Shown here: piece by piece, positions 43,781 to 52,136 of the stretch
Layout of the letters: each line of letters starts with the position of its first letter
Numbering within the stretch: position 1 is the stretch's first letter
NCBI RefSeq assembly: GCF_003259185.1
Contig: NZ_QGMP01000001.1
Location: 1,984,001 to 2,048,000, forward strand
DNA length: 64,000 nt
Reading direction: 5' to 3'
Source: Isoalcanivorax indicus
GTDB lineage: Bacteria > Pseudomonadota > Gammaproteobacteria > Pseudomonadales > Alcanivoracaceae
Position numbers and translations under genes: made by a program
The notes under the pieces: model-generated
Told to the model about the DNA's origin: nothing
Database searches by the model: none
The model's input: only the letters and a program-made list of their open reading frames with translations

Positions 43781-44611
43781 TTACTGACGCACCATGCGCA
43801 AACGCGGTGCCGGCCCCGGCGTGGTGCTGCGCCAGGGATTGATATCCAGCCCGCCACGGCGGGTAAACAGTGCCTGCACGGACAGCGCCCGGGGCTGGCA
43901 GCGACGCATCAGGTCGCAGAAAATCTTTTCCACCACCTGCTCATGAAAGCCGCTGTGGTGGCGGTAGGACACCAGGTAACGAAACAGCCCGGCCGGCTCG
44001 ATCTCGGCACCACTGTATCGAATGATCACCGTGGCCCAGTCCGGCTGGCCCGTCACCGGGCACAGGCTGCGCAGGCCATGCGTATAGACCTGATGGGCGT
44101 CCACCTCGTCAGGGCCCGTTTTCAGGTCACTGTCGCCATGCCCATCGATACCCTCACAGGACACTGGCAACGCATCCAGGCACTGCCCCGCAGGTTTCGC
44201 CGCCATCTGGCCGAGCAAGGCGTCCACCTGATCCAGCGTCACCAGCGTCACGCCCACCGCCTGCCCAGCGGCAGCGGACAGATCCGTCACCAGCGTCGCC
44301 TGCACCTGCGCCGCATCGGCAAAGCGTGAGCCGGCAAAGCTGTTCAGATACAGCTTCAGGGATTTCGATTCGATGATGCAGGGGCTGCCGCAGGGCACAC
44401 TGAACTGCGCCATGGCCATCACCGGCTTGCCCTGGTCATCCAGCCATGACAGCTCATAGGCGTTCCACAGGTCTTCCCCGAAAAACGGAGACCGGTCCGG
44501 GCCCAGAATGTCCCGCGCCAGCTGGCGCGGAATCGGCGCCAGCAGGGAAGCGTCGTACTCGTGCACATAGTCGGTCTGCCGACCCAACGGAATGTCACCC
44601 CAGTCTGCCAT
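43781..44611 (-). CDS. queF: NADPH-dependent preQ0 reductase, long form
   Basis: This 276-residue enzyme reduces 7-cyano-7-deazaguanine (preQ0) to preQ1 in queuosine synthesis. The nucleophilic Cys184 and Asp191 lie in LCPVTGQPDW, and ESKSLKLYLNSF (about 81-92) is the NADPH-binding QueF motif placed in the N-terminal half, as in the bimodular long form of E. coli type. No other queuosine gene is near, and no preQ1 riboswitch was recognised upstream. Confidence 0.93.
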   Translation of the reverse strand: MADWGDIPLGRQTDYVHEYDASLLAPIPRQLARDILGPDRSPFFGEDLWNAYELSWLDDQGKPVMAMAQFSVPCGSPCIIESKSLKLYLNSFAGSRFADAAQVQATLVTDLSAAAGQAVGVTLVTLDQVDALLGQMAAKPAGQCLDALPVSCEGIDGHGDSDLKTGPDEVDAHQVYTHGLRSLCPVTGQPDWATVIIRYSGAEIEPAGLFRYLVSYRHHSGFHEQVVEKIFCDLMRRCQPRALSVQALFTRRGGLDINPWRSTTPGPAPRLRMVRQ

Positions 44612-44623
44612 GGGCCTGTCTCC

Positions 44624-45397
44624 TCAGTGACGGATGCCGACGCCGCGATGCAGCAGCCACAAACAGAAGCAGAACATCGCCACCGTGATGGTGAAGATGG
44701 CGCCCAGCGATATCCATACGTTCACATCGCTGACGCCCAGAATGCCGTAGCGGAAGGTGTTGACCATATAGACCACCGGATTGAGCAGGGACACGCCACG
44801 CCAGAACTCCGACAGCTGATCCAGCGAATAGAAGACCCCGCCCAGATAGGTCAGCGGCGTCAGCACGAAGGTCGGGATGATCGAGATATCATCGAAACTG
44901 TTGGCAAAGATGGCATTGATGAAACCGGCCAGCGAGAACAGTACCGAGGTCATCAGCACCACCAGCAGGGTCAGCCACAGATGCTCGGGACGCAGATCGG
45001 TAAAGAACAGCGCCAGACAGGTGACGATGGCACCCACCGCCAGCCCGCGCGCCATACCCCCGGCCACAAAGCCGCTGAGAATCACCAGCGAGGACATCGG
45101 CGACACCAGCATCTCCTCGATGGAGTGCTGGAACTTGGTGCCAAAAAAAGAGCTGACCACATTGCCGTAGCTGTTCTGGATCACGCTCATCATGATCAGC
45201 CCCGGCACGATGTACTGCATGTAGTCGAACCCCCCGACCTCGCCGACACGACTGCCGATCAGGTTCCCGAAGATGACAAAATACAGGGCCATGGTGATGG
45301 CCGGCGGCAACAGGGTTTGCGGCCAGATACGCAGGAAGCGGCGAATTTCCTTGGTCAGGATAGTGGTGAAGGCGACCCATTGTTCATACAGGCTCAT
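44624..45397 (-). CDS. yadH: ABC-2 transporter permease, YadH type
   Basis: This 257-residue inner-membrane permease has six hydrophobic segments and the strings ALYFVIFGNLIGSR, GGFDYMQYIVPGLIMMSVI, FSLAGFINAIFANSFDDISI and VPTFVLTPLTYLGGVFYSL. These match E. coli YadH closely along its length. It pairs with the ATP-binding gene, whose stop codon overlaps its ATG (ATGA). The substrate of YadGH is not known with certainty. Confidence 0.92.
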   Translation of the reverse strand: MSLYEQWVAFTTILTKEIRRFLRIWPQTLLPPAITMALYFVIFGNLIGSRVGEVGGFDYMQYIVPGLIMMSVIQNSYGNVVSSFFGTKFQHSIEEMLVSPMSSLVILSGFVAGGMARGLAVGAIVTCLALFFTDLRPEHLWLTLLVVLMTSVLFSLAGFINAIFANSFDDISIIPTFVLTPLTYLGGVFYSLDQLSEFWRGVSLLNPVVYMVNTFRYGILGVSDVNVWISLGAIFTITVAMFCFCLWLLHRGVGIRH

Positions 45398-46326
45398 GCA
45401 CTGGCCTCTTTCGGCAGGTTACGTTCCACCAGACGCAGGAAAAGCTCTTCCAGCCTGTTGGCCTTGTTGCGCATGCTCATCACGGAGATATCCCGGGCGG
45501 CCAGTTGCTGGAACACGCTGTTCAGCGCCTCGCTCTTCGGCACCGCCACTTCCAGCGTGCGGGCATCACGCAACCGCACTTCAAAACCGTTCAGCACCGG
45601 CGCCTCGGATACCGGCTGCGCCAGATCAAGAATAAAGGTCTCCACCTGCAATTTTTCCAGCAGGGATTTCATGTCCGTGTTTTCGACGATGGTGCCATGA
45701 TCAATGATCGCAATACGGCGGCACAGCGACTCGGCCTCTTCCAGATAATGCGTCGTCAGGATAATGGTCTTGCCCAGACCATTGAGCTCCGTCAGAAAAT
45801 CCCACATGGAGCGACGCAGCTCGATATCCACGCCTGCCGTCGGTTCGTCCAGGATCAGCAGTTCCGGCTCATGCACCAGCGCCCGGGCGATCATCAGGCG
45901 TCGCTTCATGCCCCCGGACAGCTGCCGCGCCTGACTGTTGCGCTTTTCCCACAAGCCCAGCTTGCGCAGGTACTTTTCTGCCTGCTGCATCGCCCGTGCC
46001 CGGGGAATGCCGTAGAAACCCGCCTGGGTGACCACGATGTCACCCACCTTCTCGAACTGGTTGAAGTTGAATTCCTGCGGCACCACACCAATCATCTTTT
46101 TGGCCAGACCGCGCTCGCGCGACAGCGAATGGCCAAACACGCTGACCTCTCCGCCGGAGGCATTGATCAGCGAACTCACAATACCGATGGTGGTGGACTT
46201 GCCCGCCCCGTTGGGGCCAAGCAGGGCAAAGAACTCGCCCTTTTCCACATCCAGGCTGATATCGCGCAGGGCCTGGACGCCGCTGGCGTAGGTCTTGCTC
46301 AGGTGACGGATCGACAGAGCGGTCAA
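45394..46326 (-). CDS. yadG: ABC transporter ATP-binding protein, YadG type
   Basis: This 310-residue ATPase has Walker A GPNGAGKST, Q-loop VPQEFNFNQFE, signature LSGGMKRR, Walker B LLILDEPTAGVD and switch His in TTHYLEEAE. The overall form, including the C-terminal regulatory tail after residue 215, matches E. coli YadG. I chose a TTG start at 46326 because GAGGT lies at good spacing and TALSIRHLSKTY is where homologues begin; the longer frame has no support. It is coupled to yadH by an ATGA overlap. Confidence 0.9.
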   Translation of the reverse strand: MTALSIRHLSKTYASGVQALRDISLDVEKGEFFALLGPNGAGKSTTIGIVSSLINASGGEVSVFGHSLSRERGLAKKMIGVVPQEFNFNQFEKVGDIVVTQAGFYGIPRARAMQQAEKYLRKLGLWEKRNSQARQLSGGMKRRLMIARALVHEPELLILDEPTAGVDIELRRSMWDFLTELNGLGKTIILTTHYLEEAESLCRRIAIIDHGTIVENTDMKSLLEKLQVETFILDLAQPVSEAPVLNGFEVRLRDARTLEVAVPKSEALNSVFQQLAARDISVMSMRNKANRLEELFLRLVERNLPKEASA

Positions 46327-46435
46327 GAAGTTACCTCGCTGCTTCACGGGGGAATGTCGGAAATCAGGCGGGCAGTATAGCCAGCATCGCGTGAAGGTGG
46401 GTCCATGCGGGGCCTTTTTCAAGCCCCCTTCAGCG

Positions 46436-47101
46436 TCACAGGCGCCGTTTGCCCGGCTCGCCACGCCAGACCCAGTGCAACTGCTCGCCTTCAAACCAGA
46501 GCCAGGCACCCTCCATCATCCATGGCCAGTCGGCGTCAGTGATCTGCTCGCGCCCGGCCAGGCCCGCCATGAAGGCCGCCAGAATGGTGTCGTGGGTCAC
46601 GTGCACCGCCAGCTCTCCGCCACCCGGCTCGCGCTCACGCAGATATTGCCCCAGCTTCTGCAAGCCTTCCTGCGGCGCCAGCACCCCGGCCAGATCGCCC
46701 TGCAGGTGGCGGTTGATGAAACCCACCGCACCCAGCTCGAAAAACAGCGGGCCCACACGGATGATGTCCTCCACATAGCAACCCGGCTCGACCAGCACCG
46801 TCTCGTGGCGCACCTCCAGATCATGCCCCGCAAGACCACACTCGCGGCCGCCCTCATACATGGCCAGGGCGGTATCCACGCAACGGCCCACCGGGCTGGA
46901 ATGGAAAGCGGAAATCGGGCGCGGCAACTGACGGCCCCAGTCCCGGGCCATGGCCACGCCTTCCGGTGTCAGCGGCAGGCGGTAGTCAGCAAAGCCGTTC
47001 TTCGCCAGCTCGCGCACGGAATGACGGGTCAGCAGGTGAACCGGCCGGTCGGTCGGCAGCAGGGGCAAGGCATCTTGCAGGCGGGGATGCAGGCGCGCCA
47101 T
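46436..47101 (-). CDS. Histidine phosphatase family protein
   Basis: This 221-residue protein of the phosphoglycerate-mutase-like superfamily has the catalytic LLTRHSVRE (R-H pair near residue 26), SPVGRCVDTA as second Arg, and VHVTHDTILAAFMAGL with the second catalytic His. It is likely a soluble phosphomonoesterase; the substrate is unknown. It stands alone between yadG and the amine-oxidase gene. Confidence 0.85.
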   Translation of the reverse strand: MARLHPRLQDALPLLPTDRPVHLLTRHSVRELAKNGFADYRLPLTPEGVAMARDWGRQLPRPISAFHSSPVGRCVDTALAMYEGGRECGLAGHDLEVRHETVLVEPGCYVEDIIRVGPLFFELGAVGFINRHLQGDLAGVLAPQEGLQKLGQYLREREPGGGELAVHVTHDTILAAFMAGLAGREQITDADWPWMMEGAWLWFEGEQLHWVWRGEPGKRRL

Positions 47102-47169
47102 GAAGCGAGGGTGTCCATGTCATCAAAAGGGGTCACCGGATCATCGGTGAGGCAGACGCAGAGGTCAAA

Positions 47170-48528
47170 TCAGCGGACCAGTTGCAGCACCTCGTCGGCC
47201 GCCCGTAACCCGGAGCGCACCGCCCCTTCCACATAACCGTTCCAGTGACTGGCCGTTTCCGTGCCCGCCCAGTGAACACGCCCGTGGGGCACCCGCATCG
47301 ACTCCCCATAGCGGCTCAACAGTCCCGGCCCGGCCACCCCGGCATAGCAGCCCCGCGACCAGATTTCATCGGCCCAGACATGATCCAGATACTGCAACGG
47401 CTGCTGCGCTCGCGGCCCGAAAAAGCGACCCAGCGAGGCCGTCACCACGCGCTGCCGCTCCGCCATCGACGCCAGCCCCCACTGATGCGCCGCACGGCCT
47501 TCGATAAAGGCCATCAGCACGCCACGCTGGCTGCCCGGTGGCGTCGCATCGAACGCCACATGCACGGGTGGCAGGTCACCTACCGCAGCCCCTGACAGCC
47601 CTTGTTCACGCCAGAAAGGCCGGTCGTACACCGCAAAGCACTTGATCACCCGCCCGGGTGTCAGCTGTTCACACCACCGCTGCCGCGCCACGGGCTGGCC
47701 AGGACGAAAATCCACCGCCGCCGCCAGCACCGGTGGCAGCGCGCAGATCACCCGCGCCGCCTCATAACGAGCGGCGCTGGTATGCACTCGCACGCGGTTG
47801 CCGGTTTGCTCCACCACCTGAACCGGTTGCGACAACAGCAACGGCACCTGCTGCTCTTCCAGATCAGCCGCCAGCGCACCGGCCAGCCCCTGCAGACCGC
47901 CGGTGACCCGGTCCTGCTGGGCACCATTGCGGGACGAGGTCAGCGAGGCCAGGCCCCCACCGCTGTGCAGATAGAACAGCGCATGCAGCAAGCTGATGTC
48001 GTCCGGGTGCGCCGCAAACACGCTTTCCACCGCCACCCGCAGGACATTGAACGCGACCCGGCTGTGCAGGTTACGGCGCATCCAGTCGCCCATGGTCTGG
48101 CCATCCAGATCCGCCGCCCCCGGCGTCTTCCAGGGTGCATCCAGAGACACGCGCCGTGCCAGCTGCTCCAGCCGCAGGAATCCCCAGGCGATATTGGCCA
48201 GCGCCCAGGGCGAGACACGCCAGGGAATCAACCCGCGATAGGTGCGTCGGCGACGGTTCACCAACAACACGTTCTGCCCGGCCACATGCATCGGCCAGAC
48301 GGTTTTGCCAAAGCGGGCCGCCAGGGCATACATGTGTGTCTGCCCGGGACCGAGCCATTGCCCGCCCAGATCCAGCCACAGATCATCACCATAATGTTCG
48401 GTCCGCGTACGCCCGCCCACCCGGTCGCGGGCCTCGATCAACAGCACGCGACGCCCGGCACGGGTCAGGGCATCTGCCGCACTCAGGCCGGCAAAGCCGG
48501 CACCCAGCACAATGATTTCTGCATCCAT
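47170..48528 (-). CDS. Flavin-containing amine oxidase family protein
   Basis: This 452-residue FAD enzyme has an N-terminal dinucleotide motif VLGAGFAGLSAADAL, then RVGGRTRTEHYGDDLWLDLGGQWLGPGQTHMYALA, the MAO substrate-domain start, and a C-terminal GRVHWAGTETASHWNGYVEGAVRSGLRAADEVL that closes on the flavin. It resembles bacterial monoamine or putrescine oxidases. Substrate and cellular role are not known. Confidence 0.88.
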   Translation of the reverse strand: MDAEIIVLGAGFAGLSAADALTRAGRRVLLIEARDRVGGRTRTEHYGDDLWLDLGGQWLGPGQTHMYALAARFGKTVWPMHVAGQNVLLVNRRRRTYRGLIPWRVSPWALANIAWGFLRLEQLARRVSLDAPWKTPGAADLDGQTMGDWMRRNLHSRVAFNVLRVAVESVFAAHPDDISLLHALFYLHSGGGLASLTSSRNGAQQDRVTGGLQGLAGALAADLEEQQVPLLLSQPVQVVEQTGNRVRVHTSAARYEAARVICALPPVLAAAVDFRPGQPVARQRWCEQLTPGRVIKCFAVYDRPFWREQGLSGAAVGDLPPVHVAFDATPPGSQRGVLMAFIEGRAAHQWGLASMAERQRVVTASLGRFFGPRAQQPLQYLDHVWADEIWSRGCYAGVAGPGLLSRYGESMRVPHGRVHWAGTETASHWNGYVEGAVRSGLRAADEVLQLVR

Positions 48529-48645
48529 CAGGCAAGCGTCTCTCTTGTTCTTGTCGTACCGCCACGCTGCCCCGGCCCCGCCCTCGGGTCAAGCCTCTGC
48601 GCTCCAGTCAACGCCGGGCGGTTTGCGGCCTGCGCCGTGCGGCGC

Positions 48646-49542
48646 TCACGGCATCTCCCGGCATAGCTGCAACCAGCGCTCGATGCCCCGGCTGCGGTAC
48701 TTCTGCCGATGCAACACGAAGTAGAACTGGCGCGAAAAATCCCGGTGCGGCACCGATAACGGCACCAGACTGCCACGCCGGAACGCCTCCACCAGCGTCA
48801 CCTGCGACAGGCAGCCGATGCCCAGCCCGGCCTCCACCGCCCGCTTGATGGCCTCGGTATGCTGCAGCTCCAGCAACACGTTCAGCCCCGGCAACAGACC
48901 ATGCAGGGCGCGCTCGAAGGTCTGCCGGGTACCGGAACCGCTTTCACGCAGGATCCAGGTCGCCGCACGCAGGTCATCGTCACTCAGCGTACCCTTCGCC
49001 GCGAGGGGATGATCCGGGGCACAGAAGACTGTCAGGGCATCATCACGCCAGGGCGTCACCTCCAGATCCGGGTGATGGAATTCCCCCTCGATCAGCCCGA
49101 CATCCAGACGGAAATGCAGTACCGCGTCGGCAATGTGCTCGGTGTTTTCCACATCCAGCAGCACCCGCGCACCCGGCAACTGCCGGCCGGGTTCACCCTG
49201 CATGTAACGCGCGACGATGCCGACGGCCAGATAGTTGCCGATGGTCAACGTGGCCCCCACCCGCAACTCCCCGACCTCCCCCTTGCCCGCCAGCGCATGC
49301 TCCAGTTCGCTGGCCTGCTCCAGCAGCCCCTCGGCACGGGGCAGCAGCATGCGCCCCAGCTCATTCAGCTTGAGGCGCTTGCCCGCGCGCTCGAACAGCG
49401 CAATGCCGAACTGCTGCTCCAGCTCACGCAACGCGCCACTGGCCGCCGACTGGGACATGGCCAGCGTTTCGGCCGCGCGGGTGATGTTCTCCGACCGGGC
49501 GGTGGCCAGAAAGACTTCCAGTTGCCGCAAGGTATAGCGCAT
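48646..49542 (-). CDS. LysR-type regulator, FinR-like
   Basis: This 298-residue regulator has an N-terminal winged helix (about 1-62; LRQLEVFLATARSENITRAAETLAMSQSAASGALRELE) and a ligand-binding domain of the CysB/Cbl-like kind. It diverges from fpr. In pseudomonads the LysR protein FinR lies divergent to and activates fpr under superoxide or sulfur stress, so by context this is probably that regulator. A palindrome and half-site stand between the two genes. Confidence 0.85.
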   Translation of the reverse strand: MRYTLRQLEVFLATARSENITRAAETLAMSQSAASGALRELEQQFGIALFERAGKRLKLNELGRMLLPRAEGLLEQASELEHALAGKGEVGELRVGATLTIGNYLAVGIVARYMQGEPGRQLPGARVLLDVENTEHIADAVLHFRLDVGLIEGEFHHPDLEVTPWRDDALTVFCAPDHPLAAKGTLSDDDLRAATWILRESGSGTRQTFERALHGLLPGLNVLLELQHTEAIKRAVEAGLGIGCLSQVTLVEAFRRGSLVPLSVPHRDFSRQFYFVLHRQKYRSRGIERWLQLCREMP

Positions 49543-49563
49543 GACCCCTCCTGATCGAATAAA

Positions 49564-49604
49564 CCGATTAACTTAATCAGAATATCCCATTTTGCCGATT
49601 AAAG
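49564..49604. promoter_or_regulatory. Likely FinR operator between finR and fpr
   Basis: A perfect 13-bp palindrome GATTAA-C-TTAATC (49566-49578) and a second half-site CCGATTAA (49595-49602) lie on the same face about 30 bp apart, a spacing typical for LysR regulators. The whole 108-bp divergent region is A+T-rich here. Confidence 0.6.
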
Positions 49605-49650
49605 ACCAGTGGCTATGCTGTCCCCATCAAGCCCACAGGAGTGCGAAACC

Positions 49651-50424
49651 ATGTCGAATCTGAACCGGGAAACCGTGACCAGCGTACGCCACTGGAACGA
49701 CACGCTGTTCAGCTTCACGACCAGCCGAGACCCTGGTTTCCGTTACAAGAACGGGCACTTCACCATGATCGGCCTGGAGGTCGAGGAGCGGCCACTGCTG
49801 CGCGCCTACAGCATCGTCAGCGCCAATTACGAGGAAGAGCTGGAATTCTTCAGCATCAAGGTGCCGGATGGCCCGCTGACGTCCCGCTTGCAGAAGATCC
49901 AGGTGGGCGATCAGGTGCTGGTCAGCCGCAAGCCGACGGGCACGCTGGTGGCCGACCACCTGTTGCCGGGCCGCAATCTGTATCTGCTCAGCACGGGCAC
50001 CGGGCTGGCGCCGTTCATGAGCATCATCAAGGACCCGGACGTGTACGAGCAGTACGACAAGGTGATTCTGACTCACGGTGTGCGTCATGTGTCGGAGCTG
50101 GCGTACCGCGACATCATCGAGGAAGAGTTGCCGAACAACGAGTTCTTCGGTGAGCTGGTGCGGGACAAGCTGATCTATTATCCCACGGTGACGCGGGAGC
50201 CGTTCCGCAACCAGGGGCGGCTGACCACCTTGATGGAGAACGGCAAGCTGTTTTCAGATATCGGCCTGCCGGACATCGACCCTGAACACGACCGTTTCAT
50301 GCTGTGTGGCAGCCCGTCGATGCTCAAGGATCTGTGTGCCTTGCTCGACAGCCGTGGCTTCCGCGAAACCCGCGGCGGGGAACTGGGGCACTATGTGATT
50401 GAACGGGCTTTTGTTGAGAAGTAG
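49651..50424 (+). CDS. fpr: Ferredoxin (flavodoxin)--NADP+ reductase
   Basis: This 257-residue FAD enzyme moves electrons between NADPH and ferredoxin or flavodoxin. FAD is bound by RPLLRAYSIVSANYEEELEFFSIKV (R-x-Y-S), the pyrophosphate loop is GPLTSRLQ, and NADP is bound by LLSTGTGLAPFMSI; the C-terminal GGELGHYVIERAFVEK is the short bacterial subclass I ending. CAGGAG precedes the ATG. It probably supports iron-sulfur repair and defence against superoxide, under the divergent LysR regulator. Confidence 0.95.
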   Translation: MSNLNRETVTSVRHWNDTLFSFTTSRDPGFRYKNGHFTMIGLEVEERPLLRAYSIVSANYEEELEFFSIKVPDGPLTSRLQKIQVGDQVLVSRKPTGTLVADHLLPGRNLYLLSTGTGLAPFMSIIKDPDVYEQYDKVILTHGVRHVSELAYRDIIEEELPNNEFFGELVRDKLIYYPTVTREPFRNQGRLTTLMENGKLFSDIGLPDIDPEHDRFMLCGSPSMLKDLCALLDSRGFRETRGGELGHYVIERAFVEK

Positions 50425-50467
50425 CTTGCTCAGAGGGGCGGACCATTCTGCTTGGTCTGGTGGTCAT

Positions 50468-50586
50468 GGCCCTCGGGGGGCGGGTAAAGGGTTTCTGGAC
50501 ACGCCGTGAATACATCCATGTAGGCTCTCGTTCGGCATCCATGCCTCTCGAAGGTCCAGAAACCCTTTACCCGCCCCCCGAGGGCC
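50468..50586 (+). repeat. Hairpin element A: 33-bp perfect inverted repeat, 53-base loop
   Basis: Arms 50468-50500 and 50554-50586 are perfectly complementary. The loop (50501-50553) starts with CGCCGTGAA and contains CATCC, CGTTCGGC and TGCCTC. It follows the stop of fpr by 43 bp, so it could end transcription from both sides, though no T-run is present. Confidence 0.9.
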
Positions 50587-50682
50587 GTCACGCGCAGCCC
50601 GGTTAACGACTTCCAGCCAACCGAAAGTCTGGTTCGTGCGTCGAGCTACGAAGTGCTGGGCTTGCAGTGACTACTGAACTGA

Positions 50683-50794
50683 GGCCTCGGTGCGGGGTAA
50701 CCCCTTCCAGAAGTGTGTGAGGCAGGAGCCGAACGCAAGCCCCCAGGGATGGGTTCACGGCGGCTTCTGGAAGGGGTTACCCCGCACCGAGGCC
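50683..50794 (-). repeat. Hairpin element B: 31-bp perfect inverted repeat, 50-base loop
   Basis: Arms 50683-50713 and 50764-50794 are perfectly complementary. Read on the minus strand its loop has CGCCGTGAA, CATCC, CGTTCGGC and TGCCTC in the same order as element A, so this is an inverted second copy with a diverged but still self-complementary stem. Confidence 0.9.
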
Positions 50795-50822
50795 GGGCTA
50801 CGGAGCACCGCAACCCGACACA

Positions 50823-52121
50823 TCACCCGACAAAGTTGAGCAGCACCCCGGCGGCGACCGCCGAGCCAATCACGCCGGCGACATTGGGCCCCATCGCATG
50901 CATCAGCAGAAAGTTCTGGTTGTTGGCTTCCAATCCCACCTTGTTGGCCACACGCGCCGCCATCGGCACTGCCGACACACCTGCCGCGCCGATGATCGGA
51001 TTGATCGGCGTGCGTGACAGCTTGCTCATCAGCTTGCCCATCAGCACACCGCTCGCGGTACCGATGCAGAACGCCACCAGACCCAGCACGATGATGCCCA
51101 GGGTCTGCGGTACCAGGAAGCCTTCTGCTCCCAGTTTGGCGCCCACCGCCAGCCCCAGCAGGATCGTCACCACATTGATCAGCGCATTGCTGGTCGTGTC
51201 CACCAGACGGCTGACCACCCCCGATTCTTTCATCAGGTTACCCAGACAGAACATCCCCAGCAGCGGGGCCGCATCCGGCAGCACCAGCGCCACCAGCAAC
51301 AGCAGGATGATCGGGAACATGATCTTCTCGCGGCGGCTGACCGGGCGCAGCTGCTCCATGCGGATGCTGCGCTCCTTTTTGGTCGTCAGCAGACGGATGA
51401 TCGGTGGCTGGATCAGCGGCACCAGGGCCATGTAGGAATAGGCGGCCACGGCCACGGCGCCGAGCAGTTCCGGGGCCAGGCGCGAGGTGACGTAGATGGC
51501 CGTGGGGCCGTCCGCACCGCCGATGATGCCGATCGACGCCGCCTGGGCGATGGAGAAGTCCAGGCCGACATAATTCAGTGCCAGGGCGCCCAGCAGTGCG
51601 GCAAAGATACCGAACTGGGCCGCAGCGCCAAGCAACAGGGTGCGCGGGTTTGCCAGCAAGGGACCGAAATCGGTCATGGCGCCCACGCCGAGGAAGATCA
51701 GCAGCGGGAAGACGCCGGTGGCCAGGCCGACGTTGTAGATCAGGTACAACAAGCCGTCGGTGTAGTTGGCGTCCAGGGCCACTTCATGCACCTGGGCACG
51801 CACTGCCGGTTCGGCAGCATGATAGGTGTTGTACAGGGTGCGGGTGCTGCTCTCCGGGTCCGCGCCCAGCAGTTGGCCAATGCCGGCGATCACGTCGGCG
51901 CTGCCCAGATGCAGCGCCTGGCTGACGGCGGATTCTGCCAGCCCGGCAATGGGGATATTGGCCATCAGGCCGCCGAAGCCGATGGGCAACAACAGCAGCG
52001 GCTCGAACTTGCGGGCTATCGCCAGATACAGCAAACCGAGACAGATCAGGATCATCAGCAACTGGCCCGGTGCCATGTGATACAGGCCGGTGCTGTGCCA
52101 GAGTTTTTCCAGTTGTGCCAT
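50823..52121 (-). CDS. oadB: Na+-pumping oxaloacetate decarboxylase beta subunit
   Basis: This 432-residue membrane subunit couples decarboxylation of carboxybiotin to sodium export. It has the family strings [82 protein letters not shown] (with the Asp essential in known OadB) and [10 protein letters not shown]-like [15 protein letters not shown]. It is last in oadGAB, 15 bp after the alpha-subunit gene. Confidence 0.93.
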   Translation of the reverse strand: MAQLEKLWHSTGLYHMAPGQLLMILICLGLLYLAIARKFEPLLLLPIGFGGLMANIPIAGLAESAVSQALHLGSADVIAGIGQLLGADPESSTRTLYNTYHAAEPAVRAQVHEVALDANYTDGLLYLIYNVGLATGVFPLLIFLGVGAMTDFGPLLANPRTLLLGAAAQFGIFAALLGALALNYVGLDFSIAQAASIGIIGGADGPTAIYVTSRLAPELLGAVAVAAYSYMALVPLIQPPIIRLLTTKKERSIRMEQLRPVSRREKIMFPIILLLLVALVLPDAAPLLGMFCLGNLMKESGVVSRLVDTTSNALINVVTILLGLAVGAKLGAEGFLVPQTLGIIVLGLVAFCIGTASGVLMGKLMSKLSRTPINPIIGAAGVSAVPMAARVANKVGLEANNQNFLLMHAMGPNVAGVIGSAVAAGVLLNFVG

Positions 52122-52136
52122 GCCGGGAAGCCTCCG

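Larger units (their letters stand above)
50425..50822. other. Noncoding region holding two large inverted-repeat elements
   Basis: This is 398 bases between the convergent fpr and oadB genes. Two long hairpin elements account for most of it (50468-50586 and 50683-50794). The 96 bases between them contain nothing I recognise. Confidence 0.7.

Noticed and set aside
43781-44700. preQ1 riboswitch upstream of queF
   Set aside because: The 12-bp gap to yadH leaves no room, and no matching pseudoknot sequence was seen.
46390-46440. Terminator after the histidine phosphatase gene (GGGGC and GCCCC arms)
   Set aside because: The stem is short, the loop holds the only T/A run, and no T-tract follows on the minus strand.
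50425-50822. CRISPR array or small gene between fpr and oadB
   Set aside because: The repeats are two inverted-repeat elements, not evenly spaced direct repeats, and no open frame has a ribosome site or coding character.
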